Assembly: GCF_958295425.1 (NCBI RefSeq)
Contig: NC_081146.1
Span: 15,868,131-15,932,130, forward strand
Origin: Solea solea
Taxonomy: Eukaryota > Chordata > Actinopteri > Pleuronectiformes > Soleidae
DNA length: 64,000 nt
Direction: 5' to 3'
The notes below the pieces were generated by a model. It searched no databases and was not told where the DNA came from. It saw only the letters and a list, made by a program, of their open reading frames with translations. Within the stretch, counting starts at the first letter, position 1. The number at the start of each line of letters is the position of its first letter. A program made the position numbers and the translations under genes. This document shows, in pieces, positions 35,130 through 47,985 of this stretch.

Positions 35130-35570
35130 ACATGTGTGCACTCTGAGCGCATGTTCTCATCTGCAGGTAATATTGTCAACTTTTACAGGAGTGGATAAGT
35201 ATAGTAAGCGACATTTACCTCATGGAACAGATTACCTACCTAACATATTTATCGAATTGTGGGCCAAATGGGTAAGATATGTTAGTTTTGAACAGACAGA
35301 AGTATTGAATGGATGATCCTGTAATGCTATTTTTATGCTTTATTTTTGAATGTTTTATTTGGCCTAACGACTAGTGTGTATTGTTTTATTTTATTTATTT
35401 ATTTTTAAAAAAAAAAACTCCCTGGTGGACATTTCTTTATTTGCTCTTTTATATACGTCTATCTTTCCCAATTTGTTCGAGTTCTCAAGTATATTTTCAT
35501 TTGACTTTCTGTATTTTGTTTCTTGTTTTGTAAAAAAATAAAATAAAATAAATGATATTACAAATTATGG
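35130..35570 (+). mobile_element. Possible 3' end of a truncated retroelement
   Basis: A short ORF end (35134-35316) is followed by T-rich sequence and an A-rich tail with repeated AAATAAAATAAAATAAAT at 35537-35554. This is the layout of a 5'-truncated LINE. The protein fragment is not recognised, so the call is weak. Confidence 0.25.
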
Positions 35571-38500
35571 CGGGCCGTTCCATGTAATACATGTATTACA
35601 TTTAAGTTAAAAGTTGCCAGAGATTCCTCCTGTCTGTCCTGTTCATGTATTATTCCATCCTATTCTACTGAGTTCTTTGTATGTAAACACCTCAAACTGG
35701 ATCAAAATGATGGCCCTAGTGGCTTAACAGGTGGGTGGCTCTTTGGCCCCATTTCCACCAAGTGGTAAATTTAAGTTAAGTTTGGACGTTATGCAGTTAT
35801 TTGCATTTCTATTGTTAACTGTTGAGAAAGGTAACAAAATAAACCATCCTATGGTTGGGACATGCTGCTGTGTTTTGATATGAACGCTGCTTTGACCTGT
35901 CTGAGTTGTCAGAGGAATTCGTTCTCCTTTCTCTTCTTGGCGTCACCACAGGTTTTAAACTGAAAATGACCTTCCTGCCCATCTCTACCATAGACCTGTT
36001 TTGGAAACACACGCCAGATCAGGGTGTGCCGTGTACTGCTTGGTGGAAACAAGGCTTTTAAGAGCTGCGGCATGAGTAACTTATGATGAGTTCTTGTTTC
36101 TTGTTTTTTTATATGATGTACCACTTCTCTTGATTTTGTTATGTTTTTAACTAGTGGCAAACAATCCACTGGCCATGCGACACTCTTTGCTAACTCACGG
36201 TTTTTGCACACATTCAGAGATTATCCTAGCCTAGCAGTTTGGTTTGCAGCGATCGGCTTACAACTGCTGTTACACAATGTCACACCGATGAAGGAGAAAT
36301 TAGAGATGGAAGACGGAGAGAGTGCTGCAAAAACGGAACAACGCACGCCAATCTGTGGATTTCCGCTGCTCTCTACAGTCATCCGTGTGGGGGAGGGGTG
36401 CAATAACACCGCACACAGCACGGTTTAGCCAAGTCTAAATCACTGCAGGGGAAATTCCCTCATGGCTACAGCCCTAGTCTCAGCTCAGTTTGTTGCTACA
36501 ACCACTAACACAGAATGACCCCGATGACGAAAGCCCACACGTCAGCCCACATTCACAATTCCAGGGGTTGCAAGTGTCAATGAGAAGCAGATGGGGTGCG
36601 GGGCAGAGTTTCATTGCAGCAGATGAAGTAATACAGTGGTGATCTACCCCTCTTTAACATTTCTAGGGTGGCTTTCATGATAATAGCCCCCCTTCGCCGA
36701 GTTTTGCTTCTCTCATTCTCCCTCGTGGCCTTGCACACATACAGGCACCACACTGATAGCTATGCACACAAACAGCAATGTTACTCTCTGACAAAAACCT
36801 TGTACTTCCCAAAGACAACTACTAAGAGCTTTTCACCGTGAACAAAAATGCACTTGTAGTTTGTTTTTGGCAGGGCAAAATGTGAGTTTTTGATTACAGG
36901 AATTGCTCTGTGGGTCCCAAGTGTGGTGGAGCAAAGGTCATCTTATACAATAAGATAATTCTACAAAAATAATAAATAATTCTACAGAACTTCAGACTAA
37001 TGGTTGCCACTTTTGAAATCACTTTTTACATCACATTTTTAATCACTGTAACCCTTTTTACTACAATAAAATACACATTTTAGGAGTAATATTTGAGTTG
37101 TACCGTTTGTTTTTTGCATGTATTCTCAGTCTCTATGTTGTTGAATCATAATGCAAATGCATGGAGAGTTTGGAGATCATTATTTCGTAATTGACTTGTC
37201 TCAGTGTACATTCACTGCTCCCATGTGGCCAAATTTACAACCTGTCAATCTCTTTGCCGGCTGCAGTGGGTGTGGCTTGTGAATATTCTCGGGCCTCTCC
37301 CCATTGGCCTTGCACCGACAAGAGGGGCCTGTCCGAGTTCCGTCACTGTCTGATGTGGTGCAGTGCAGAAGGCCTTTTACTATGCTCTCCCTCTTCATTT
37401 CCCCTCCTTCTCAAACTTCAAATTAAGGACACACCGAGATGCTAGAGAGGGAGCCGCTTTACATTAACAGGGACAAAGGACCAACGTGATTTAGACTCCA
37501 CTTTTTGCGTGGGTATGAAGCTGATTTCTATGAGAGATGAAGTCAGTCATTATGTTCAGTTGACAGAGAAGAAGCACAGTTAACGGAGGAAGACACTTCA
37601 AATTCGCCAAGAATGCAGCAGCTATAAGAAATAGGCTCCCTGGTGGATGGTATGCATGCACAAGGCAGTTTAACACATGCCTACATATGCAGAATCACAT
37701 TGCGATATACTTTGCTCTACACACGCAGACTTAAACAATAATCAATGCAACAATGAAGCAGTGAAATCTCAACAAAAACACCACTTAAAAGTAAGCAGAA
37801 AGTAAGGATTGAGCCTTGTCTAATGTACTGTATAAACTCTTTCTCCCACAAATAAATGCTTCCCTTCAGACATGGAATTCACAACCCCTCTAAGGAGATT
37901 CAATCATATGTGGACAATGCCAAGAACAGCTGTTCTCACCTGGCATTAAAGTACCTCCTGGACATTTGGATCTTACTTCCCTGTGCTCTCTACTTATATA
38001 AACATGACCTCACGTCTGTGGTGTTTTTAAAATGAGTTTGTCTGTGCATCTGTGTATCAGCATGGGAGACAGGTAGAGAGAGAAAAAAAACACATGAAAT
38101 AAGATTTTAATCATAAGAATTAAGAAATTATACGTTGATCAGTGTTGATATTGTTGTGGAGGCTACAGATAAATCAACACAGGGGCCATAATTACACCTT
38201 TATCACAAAAAATAGAACTTTCCCTATACAAACTTTTCTTTTTTGCTCTTAAAAAGGTACACGACATTGCTTCAAGAAATGTCTTCATAAACATGAAACC
38301 CTGCAAAATGACTCGAGCACTGGATTGACTGTGTGGACACACAAAACCATATAATTGAATGATATTTCCCATTTACAGTAATCACACTTAATTCTGATAT
38401 AGCAAACCCTCGCATACATCACACACACTCTTTGACATAGTGTGGATTCCATATTCCCTCTCCGTTTGTCCCTATGCATATCCTCTGCTCTGCTTGTCTA

Positions 38501-40449
38501 ATTATCTCCTTCCCTTCATCACATTCTGCCTCTCAGCCCCACCCACAGGTGATGAGCTCATCCATGCGGTTGCCTTAGTCACCTTACAACATGTCTGAGA
38601 AACTGATGGAGGCACAGCAGAAGAAAGGGACATGAAGAGGAAAAACAGGAACAAAGCACAGCATTAATGTTTGTGAAGTCATTACAGAATCAAGCAAAGG
38701 TGGCCATGATGACAACAGCCTACATCCACCAAACTGTGATGACTCATTGCACTGTTACACCAAAAGGTCCGCTTTCATTACATAGCTTAGATTTGGATGT
38801 GGGAGTGTGGTGTGGAGTCAATAAATTTTGAATGTTCTAGGTCTGCTTCTGCTTAACAACCATCTTTGGCTGAACAGATTTAACTCCAAGCAAACACACA
38901 GCAATACTGGTGTGTCCTTGTCTTGTATTATAACATTTTTGTCAGCAAAGACGAAAAATTAACAAAAATCAAACAAAAAACAGGATATTTGTCTTACTGT
39001 AATACTTGTGTAAACACAACAGCAAACAAAAGGGTTTGAGCATGTATCTGCCGTTGTGCCAAGGTCCCCTTTCAAACACAGAGCATCTTGTCAACTTATC
39101 ACTTCAATATTCCTGCAAAATTAAGCGTGACTAAATGTAATGCCTAAGATTTTTCTTTTTAATGTTATACATTGTAAAGCCAGTTTGGCCTAATTTGACC
39201 ATGCATAATCCATGCTGTTTAACTCTTCCAAATAATTACCCATCCTTACATATAACTTAACCTATACAATACAAACTCACTACATGATGGCAAAATATTT
39301 GCTGTTGTACAAAATCTCTATGTGCTCGGAATGAAAACCTTTGAGTATTTTAGTTATTTTGTGTGCCGACTGCTGTGAAGATTCTAACTTGCAATGTGAC
39401 CTCTAGTTCTTGAATTTTCTATAAAACTGTAGGTTTAGATTTGTGTGCAGATTATATAGCGCTTTGTCAGTTTTCATCAGTTTTTGGGAACATTTAGAGA
39501 GTGGGTGTAAGCTACAGCTTTCCTGCATGCCGTCTATTATCTCACTATTATAAAACGGTGACCTCACTAGAAAATGACTAATGGGCCTATTCACCTTCCT
39601 CCTCCTATCAAACGGTTCACACTGAACAACTATGACATTAGCAGCACACGTGTCACACTCTACCTGCCACATGCCCACTTTCATTTATCAAAAATGAACC
39701 CATTTTCTCAGTAAATGTGTTTTCCTGTCAGTCTTCTGCTCTAGTTTAATTGCTGTTTGCTGTCTGAGACAGAGTCAGACAATTTAAATATCTCTTGCTA
39801 TCGTGAGTGACATACGCAACATCTGGCGTTATGATGATAGTCAACAACCAGACCGCACTTGTCATTTCAATAAATTATATTTGATTATCCTGTACTTTCC
39901 TCTGTTAGACAGCATGTAGCCGTCTCACACTAAGAAAAATCCCTTTGATGTGACATGAAGCTTGATGTTTGGAAAACATTTTCTGAGAACACTCCCGGTG
40001 TTGGTTCAGGGTAAAGTATACAAACCATCCCTGAGTTATTCTTTCCCACTGCTTCTCTAATATTATATGAAAATGAATGGGACACACTAGCCTATGTGCA
40101 TTTTCCACCAGCTGACAACAGTAAACAAAAAAAGCCGTAAGTGGCAAATGGAGCGGATCATCTCACAGCTGGATGTTTCAGCTGCGACATCTTAAGACTT
40201 CACAGTACATTAAGAAAACAATGCATGGTTCAGCAGGACAAGGGAAAAAGACAATTCAATGGGGTAGATTTATTTTTATTCAACCTTTCATGAAATAATA
40301 GATACTTAACACCTTATTCTGTATAGAACAATTTCAGGATGTCCATTAAATCTCTTGTTACTAAAGATTTTGCCTCTCCTTGTTGTTACAATGTAGTTAA
40401 GATGAAACAATCATGGATGGCAACTTCTAAGCCTTTCTTCAAAATAATA

Positions 40450-40570
40450 TACAGTACTGTGCAAAGGTCTTAGGCCACCATAAGACTTGTTATTTTATCA
40501 ATGCTATGACTGTAAAGTAAATGATTTCCAAATCACTTTACTGGAACAAATCCAGAAAATGCATGAAATA
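40450..40570 (+). mobile_element. Possible Tc1/mariner-type terminal fragment
   Basis: TACAGTACTGTGCAAAGGTC followed by TTAGGCCACC resembles the common vertebrate element end that begins with a TA and CAGTACTGTGCAAA. No matching opposite end was found, so it is probably truncated. Confidence 0.4.
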
Positions 40571-42229
40571 ACTTCAACAGATAAAGTGTGTGAACCCTAA
40601 TTGATGTTTCTCCTACTATTTCATGTCAACAAATATCTGCTGTGGAAAAAGTTATTCAAGACACGCTTAAGCACTGCATGCTGGATGAGTTAAACTCATT
40701 GACAGCTTACTAACATATAAAACCAACTTTCAGTCATAATTTCCATCCATTTGCCAATGATCACTGAATTTGACAGACATAAAAACAACAAAGCTGGTGC
40801 TGGCCCGAACTTGATATAACTGTACTGTACTATACTGTAGATATAACATTTATCACACAGAAGAGGGCTGCACTTTAAGATTATTTTCATTCATCTTATT
40901 TATCTGTCAAATGTTTTCTTAGGTTCCTAAGATTTCCAAAATGTGGAAAACACGGGACAGATTTGCAGAACTGAGCGATAAATATGGAACCATTCAACAT
41001 GGAATCTTGCATGACTTTGCCATTATTTGACTGTAATTTACTTTTTTCTGAGAGGTTGGCTGATGCATGTGGGACCAGCGCAGCCTCCCTTCACAACACT
41101 GTCTAAGTGGAAACCATGCCGTGTAAAAGGTAACACAATTCAGAGCAGAGTCAGGTGATATGTTGTTCTGTAAAAAAACATGAACGATGTCCACTTCGCT
41201 TCTAAAGTGAACAAGGAAAAACAGCACGCTAACACGTGTGCACCTCTACAAACCACCCATTACAGCAATAAGCACATCGGCAGATTCAAAATGCGAAATC
41301 AGACATTCTTTTAGAAAAGCTTAGAAGCTATGGTCATTTTGAGTTAAATCGGGAGGAGGCAGGTACTTTCAGACACATGATAAAATAGTGCAATGTTGTG
41401 TCGCATAAATATTAAAGCATTGAGTTACAATTACATACTGTATCCTGATAATACCTAGTTTTCCTATTGTAACAATGCCACAAAACTGCCTGGCTACATA
41501 GACAACTGTCTCTTTGTGTTTTACTAAGAGATTATTTCAATCAACAGAAACTCCTCTAAAAGATTTAACCACTTGTCACAGCAAATTTCACCAACTACCA
41601 TTGATTAAGCAGATCACAAGTACAAATCATGTGAAGAACACAACATCAGCCAAATGTCTCTTCATGAGGAGACAGCAAAAGGCTTCATCTGTGTAGTCAA
41701 TTTGTACCCAGAGGTATTGTTAGTAACTGGTATGACGGCAGGGTTCACTGCAGTGTGATCAAAACTCACTTGTATCTTCTTAAACAGAGAGGGTGGGACT
41801 GTTGATCAGACATCACTTATAAATAGAACATAGAATACTCCCAGTGCTGGAGAACATTATCAAATGAACAAGATCTTTCAACAGACATACAGTCAGCATT
41901 ATCCGAAACAGGCAGTGAATGCTTTTCATTTAATTGGCCCACCTGTAGAGAGTGAGTTTGTAGACATGTCAGAGATCTCCGGCTGTTCATTATTGAACAG
42001 GTGCACTGGAATTATTTTATCAACTTTCTTACCTGTGCGGTTCATTATAACAATGTCTGATGCTTTGCGTTTGCTACAGGATTAGCGATGAGAGGACAGA
42101 AGGTACTGGTTGCGGTGTAGCCTGGTTTTGCACGTTTCAACAAATACATAATGTTTACGCACTCAGGTGTTAAATAAACTTTATAACATAGTTTTAAATT
42201 AATAATAAGCCTATGCGACACAGTGCAGA

Positions 42230-42430
42230 AGATAGGGATGTAAGAAAAAAATGGAAACACTAAAATATTGCAACATTTTTTTTTGACATATCGGAAATAT
42301 ATTTGACAGTGGTTTTGTATTGCATTTAATCAGACTCTCTAGAGAGAAAATTGCAATATATCGTCTTGCTTATTCTATCGCACTATATTGCATTACAATG
42401 TAACTTCACCACATATCGTAATTTGTATCA
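42230..42430. repeat. AT-rich interspersed repeat with TATCG motifs
   Basis: ATATTGCAACA, GACATATCGG, TTGCAATATATCG, TCTATCGCACTATATTGC and CACATATCGT recur within 200 bases, as in a known type of fish repeat with ATATCG words. Confidence 0.35.
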
Positions 42431-43238
42431 AATGCCAGATTATTCCAAATACACAGTATAAATAAGCAGGTGGGAAGTGGGTGCTTTTACAGACAGGGAG
42501 ACAGTGAACTACAGCAGGGAGGTAATGCATTGTTTATGTGTTAGTAATTATAGCATGTAGTATGACATGAAGAGTCTACATTCAGTATAGGCCAGTGGGT
42601 TCTGCCTCAATAATAAACTCAATACATTTAGTGTTACTGCCCATGAATGAATATCTGTGTAAAAAAACATGTGGCTCTGCCACACCACTAGAACAGTTAC
42701 TGGTGTTAATATTCTGCCAGATGATTGGTGTTTGGTGTATATTCTGAATAAAATGAACTACATCTGAATTCTGCAGTAGTTACAGTGCTGCTGCAGTGGC
42801 ACGGTACAAATGAGCTCATATGCTACAGCCCTGTAATATTGTGTTATTACATGTGCTTTGTGTGTTCAGCTGCTATGTCAAAAAGATTCTAGACAAAATC
42901 AAAATTAAATATAAAGTATTTATCTCTACCTGTTTACAATGTGCGACCTGTGCTTTGTGAAGCATTTACTTGATGGATGACACTGGGTTTTACTTTATCC
43001 ATACAGTCATTTTGACCAGTATCAAACTGTCAAACAACAATACATGCCGAGGATATACTAACCTTGTGAGGACCAAAGCCTGGTCCTGATGAGGCAGGAC
43101 CTCATTTCTGAGGCAAAGTTAGAGGTAGGATGTGCAGTGCAGACTGGTTATGCCTGAGGCTCAGTCTTACTGTTTTAGTGTGATTGTCCAAATGAATGGA
43201 AGTCAATGTAGTGACCTAACAAGAAAAGCTGAGCAGGC

Positions 43239-43241
<3 letters not shown>

Positions 43242-43269
<28 letters not shown>
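43242..43269. repeat. GT dinucleotide microsatellite
   Basis: About 13 GT units upstream (in zhx2 terms, downstream) of the CpG-rich block. Confidence 0.95.
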
Positions 43270-43272
<3 letters not shown>

Positions 43273-44420
43273 CTGCAGTCAGAGCCGTGGTTTCACTGGG
43301 GAGGAGGCAACACCAGGAGAAACGTTACGCCTACATCACAGAGACGCGCAAATCAAAGTCTATAAACAACGTTGGACTCAGAAAGTTGCACAGTAACGTC
43401 AGCACCGCAATGGCAGAGCGGTCACGGTGCGGGGTTTCCACCCGCCGGTTCCAGCTCTGACTAAAGGGCGCAAGAAACACACTCTCCCCAAATGTTCCCC
43501 CTCTCGCCGTCGACGTAACAACATGTCGGCAGAGGACGGCCATGTTTTGCTGGTTATGTCGACACGGGGAGGAAGAGGAGAAAAGTAGACACGGCACCTC
43601 TCCGTCGTCTCCTCTCCCCACCACAGAAGCGAATCAAAAGTAAAACTTAAACACGGAGATACAAAAAAAACCCGTTACATTTACAACTTGGCGGCCACAT
43701 TGTCTGAGCACGCAGGTGTTAACGGCAGAGGCAGGCAAAGTTCATGCAGCGAGCCAAGTTAAAATATTTATACTGAGTCGTGTGGTGGGTGTGTGGGAGC
43801 CAGACAGAGCCAGGACACAGTCACAAACAACTACATGCAGTTTTAACTTGGGGGACTTTCTCCCCTTTTTCTTACCTGCCCGCCGTTTTGGCGCGATGCT
43901 CAGGTAGTGTGGTACAATCCCAAAGCCGTCGCCGACCGAGCGACAAAAACCAGCCCGAGTCTTCACTACACTCTCTCACGGCGGCCCAGAAACCGTGCAG
44001 ACAACAGGCGACAGGAAAGGAAAAATTGGCGATCACAAGGAGGATCTACGCCAAAAGCCACATGATCGCCGACGTCAGAGTACGTATTTGCATGCCGTAC
44101 GGGAGCGCTGGTGTTCGTCCACAGCGGCTCCATGGTGCTAAAATAAAGGAAAGTCCAGAGGCTGGCGGGGTAAAGTTAAAGGAGTGTGAGTGTATAGAGC
44201 TGGGGGCAGCATAACACACGTCCACTACTGTGGAAATGAATGAGCTGCCTCTGGCACCCGTCAACTTTCTCCTATGCTGATGCCTGCCTGCCACTGTGTG
44301 TGTGGACATCATTGAATATTCAAGTATCACCCGGGGGCGTGTCTAATCAACTAAACCCGCCCTTGTATCGAGGCCCCGCCCGTCCACCTTGTTTCCCCTC
44401 TCTGTGCATGTGAGGTGAAG
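43270..44420 (-). promoter_or_regulatory. zhx2: CpG-rich block, likely zhx2 promoter and exon 1
   Basis: CpG dinucleotides are far denser here than in the surrounding AT-rich sequence (for example CTCGCCGTCGACGTAACAAC at 43502-43521). A strong donor CAG|GTAAGA on the minus strand ends a possible non-coding first exon at 43876. An inverted ATTGG (CCAAT on the minus strand) is at 44025-44029, an ATTTGCAT octamer at 44086-44093 and a GACGTCA half-CRE at 44071-44077. The start site is probably near 43,940-43,970. It could serve another unseen transcript instead. Confidence 0.6.
43876..43960 (-). other. zhx2: Putative zhx2 non-coding exon 1
   Basis: Ends at a CAG|GTAAGA donor with consensus quality. 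The 5' edge is guessed from the CCAAT box about 65 bases upstream. Joining it to the leader exon at 29849 is inference. Confidence 0.4.
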
Positions 44421-45204
44421 TGCAGCTGCTGCAGTACAAGCTGGTGATATTATTCTAAGCAGAGTGGGGGGGGTGAGGTGTAATAATACACCTCACATCC
44501 CATCATCACACACAGAACACACAGTCACATCTGGATCCACCAGAGGTTAATCTGAGGTCAGCAGATACTCACAGATACTGTAACTGTGGTGGTTGTGAGA
44601 GAAACTGCCCTAACATGAGTGACAGCTCTACACTTACTCCCTTTCTCAATTTCACTCACACACACAACAGTGACCTCCTCTGGATACATTGGAGAACTAA
44701 TTCTGACCTTGGCTCATGTGTAGTTACACCAGGCATGCACTGACATGTCCACAGTATATAATTCAGTACAAATGCAAAATGCTGATTGATGAATGAGATG
44801 ATTGTGGAGGTTTTTAAAGTGTTTTTTTTGTTACTTTATAAGTCACTGACTGAATTTTATTTAAAATAAAATTGTTTTGCCTGCTTACAGCTTTACTCTA
44901 TGCATCAGTATTGCTTTGTTACCCTGCTGGGGCCTTCCTCAGGTGAGGGCTCACTTACTGGGTTAATATTTGATTGTGATAATGCAGGTTGCATGTGACT
45001 GGCTTCTCATTTAACATCTTATCCAAAAAATTGTAAAGTCCATTAAAACAGGTCTGTTGACATCCAAATTTCTGCACCCATGCACCCCCATGTCATTGCA
45101 CAATTTGCACACTTGCACCATATCCATATATTAATTGTTGTTAATTGCATTATCAATGTTGCATTCTAATAGTGTATTCCTTATTCTATTTATAGCTGTG
45201 TGTC

Positions 45205-45590
45205 AGTCAGTCAGTCATCATCTACCGCTTTATCCTCCACCAGAGGGTCGTGGGGGGTGCTGTGCCAATCTCAGCTACATCGGGCGATAGGCGGGGTACA
45301 CCCTGGACAGTTCGCCAGTCCATCGCAGGGCCACACACAGATAGAGACAAACAACCATTCACTCTCACACTCACTCCTATGGTCAATTTAGAGTGTCCAA
45401 TTTACCTAATCCCCACATTGCATTTTTTTGGACTGTGGGAGGCAGCCGGAGAACCCGTAGAGAACCCACGCACACACGGGGAGAACATGCAAACTCCATG
45501 CAGAAAGGCCCTTGTTTCAACCAGGGCTCGAATCCGGGTTTTCTCACTGCAAGGCGAGAGTGCTAACCACTACACCACCGTCTGTCCCAT
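45205..45590 (+). repeat. Dispersed repeat family A, most complete copy
   Basis: Order of blocks: CAGTCATCATCTACCGCTTT, GGTGCTGTGCCAATCTCAGC, GGCGGGGTACACCCTGGACA, TCACTCTCACACTCACTCC-type sequence, TTTTTGGACTGTGGGAGGCA, GGGGAGAACATGCAAACTCC, and a tail with GTGCTAACCACTACACCACC. A very common teleost element, source of a 159-codon spurious ORF. I do not name the family. Confidence 0.75.
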
Positions 45591-45699
45591 AGCTGTGTGT
45601 ATGTCCTTATATTTAAAATCTTATTCTCATATTCTCATTCTTTGTACAACTGTGTATGAGTATGTTCTTATGTGTTTTTTATATTTTATTCTTTACATT

Positions 45700-46118
45700 A
45701 GGGCTGCAACTAACAATTATCTTTTTTAATTGATTAATCCATTGATTATCCCCGCGTGTGCATAGGTTTTCGCCGTGTTCTACAGTTAACTCCCATAGTC
45801 CAAAAACATGCAGCTTTGGCGATTAGGCAAATTGGACACTCTAAATTAACTGTAGTTGTGTGTGAGAGTGTGAGAGTGGACGGTTGTTTGTCTCTATGTG
45901 TGGCCCTGTGATTGGCTGGTGAACTGTCCGGGGTGTACCCCACCTTTCGCCCTATGCCCTATATGCATTTAGGATAAAGTGTTAGAAGATGGATTGATGG
46001 AATCTGTTGATTGTTTTCACGATCACTCAAGTACTTGTTTGGTCCACAAGATGTCAGGAAATGTTGACCAGTGTTTCCCAGATCTTGAAATGATGATGTT
46101 CTCAAATGTAAAAAACAA
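45700..46118 (+). mobile_element. Family B repeat split by an inserted family A copy
   Basis: AGGGCTGCAACTAACAATTA at 45700-45719 and AATTGATTAATCCATTGATT lead up to 45750. The family resumes at about 46001 with CACGATCACTCAAGTACTTG, AGGAAATGTTGACCAGTGTT and GATGTTCTCAAATGT. The gap is filled by an antisense family A copy. Confidence 0.65.
45751..46000 (-). repeat. Family A repeat, antisense, nested in family B
   Basis: Read on the minus strand it gives CATCTTCTAACACTTTATCC, GGTGGGGTACACCCCGGACA, TTAATTTAGAGTGTCCAATT and GCATGTTTTTGGACTATGGG, the order of the plus-strand copy 160 bases away. Confidence 0.7.
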
Positions 46119-47722
46119 AGATAAAGAAAGGAAGAATGAGAACTAAAGCAGTGCTGGGTTTTTACACCAACTGAAAGTCTTGACTGTCATGAACTTTTGT
46201 CAGGATAAATGCGATTGAAAGAAAAGGTCACTAGATGGTGCCAAATGGCTGTACATCGTCACTCTTGTAGGGACTTCTTTAACCTCCTGAATGTGGCTGA
46301 GTGGAACTGGTTGTATAGTTTGTATTAGGTGAGCATGGAGGAAGTGATATGGGATTTCAGCACATCATTATATGCTTGTATTTAAAGTCTATACTGTATG
46401 TAAAGATTGACTTCTGCTTTTGTCCAAATCGAAGTAAAAGTGTGAACACCCTAGTAATCGCAGTTGGTAAAGTGCTTATCAGTTAAATCTTGACAGCTGT
46501 GAGAAGATAAAGTCGTCGGTCCCTTTCCTGAAAACATAAACTAAATATTAATTTAGTGCAATGCTATATAGATTACATACAGCAGCAAACTGTGACAGGT
46601 CTAAAGCAACTGAAAAGTTGAAAAAGAGTTTGAGACTGTAGGAGCTGTTGGAGATGAAGGGTGAAAAAGGGAGAAAAAATCGAAGAAAGTTGGTTAAATT
46701 TGAGAAGAACCTATTTATGGAGATTTGATGGTCAGTGTGTGAATAGAAGTTAGTTTGCGTAGCTCATAATGGAAGTGAGAGAACATGAACACACAGAGGA
46801 GTACCAAAAAACCTCTCTGCATTGTATTTGTCCAGAATGACATTAGTGGAGGGCTTTCCTTTTCTTTGCTTGTGTGTTTGTTTGCCTATTATGTCATTTT
46901 TAAACACAGCTGCTTACCAATTGGCTGTTGGCTAAACCAAGTGAACTTCAGCCATATGCACAGCACATTTGTCAACATGAGGAAGTGAGCAAAGAGACAC
47001 AATCTAGTTGACAATGGTACCATTCTCACTAACTTACGTTTGCATGTACAGTAATAATTAAGTTAGGAAAAACATTCCAATAACAAGCAATTTTTCAGAG
47101 CTGTTTTAAAACTGTAACAACAAGGTTAGTTCAAATAAATTGGAAATTAGTTTAAAAATGTCCTTGTAGAACAAGGTGAACTAGCTTTACCTACAGGAGC
47201 AATGCTCCTCTCAGCTTTCGCAGCCTCAGTGTTGAGTGAGTCAGACTTAACCGGTTTACATTTTCAATTATGTCAATTGAGAGAAGCCATGTCAGATAGC
47301 TACATTCAAAGATTGTATTTGAATAATGGATGTGCAGTAGTTTCTCGGTGCAGGAAAGGAAGCCAATGCAGAAGTGACTACAAAAACTTACAAAACTTTC
47401 AAAATGCCAGTTCAAAAACCAATGGATGACATTATACTGTATTACCACCTCGATTCATTTGAACTTTCCACCCTGAGCCTGATGCCAGAGAATAATGACC
47501 ACTGTGTGACTATGGAACTTTAGGGAAGGATTTAGGTCTTGTAAATGGTGTGATTGACAGTTAAAATCACATAAAGTGACATGCTGATCTTTCCGTTCCA
47601 CCCCCTCCACCATGTCCACCACCCACTTTTCTAAGGTCTCTTCTGGTTTAAAAAAAACAAGATGACTTCTCACACTTCTGCTGAAAATTGAAGACCCATA
47701 ATTTAAAAAATGATTCATGAAT

Positions 47723-47985
47723 TCATTGTCTACTGCTTTCCCCTCCACACAAGGGTCACGTGGACCTGGAGCCAATTTCCACTGACATGGGGTGAAAAGC
47801 GGGGTACACCCTGAACAGGTCACCAGTCCATTGCCGACATACAGATATGATCAACCATTCACTCTCACACTCACACGTGTGCTCAATTTATAACATCCAA
47901 TTAACCTCTGCATGTTTTTGAACTGGAGAACTGGAGAGAATCCATGCACACACAGGAAGAACATGTAAACTGAACTGTCCACCTT
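47723..47985 (+). repeat. Family A repeat
   Basis: TTGTCTACTGCTTTCCCCTC, AAGCGGGGTACACCCTGAAC, CATTCACTCTCACACTCACA and ACACAGGAAGAACATGTAAA occur in family order; the tail is missing. Confidence 0.65.

Larger units (their letters stand above)
29850..43875 (-). other. zhx2: Putative zhx2 intron 1 (about 14 kb)
   Basis: Between the leader acceptor and the CAG|GTAAGA donor at 43876. No exon can be supported inside. It holds repeat fragments (30306, 34368, 40450, 42230), an 18-base tandem duplication at 31905-31940, a possible retroelement tail near 35130-35570 and a GT microsatellite at 43242. Large first introns are usual for ZHX2. Confidence 0.5.

Noticed and set aside
43780..44214. 144-codon plus-strand open frame in the CpG block
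   Set aside because: GC-rich DNA has few stop codons. The translation shows no domain, and a minus-strand promoter explains the composition better.
45250..45729. 159-codon plus-strand open frame
   Set aside because: It lies in the family A repeat and its flank; the translation matches no protein I know and follows repeat blocks that recur elsewhere in the window.
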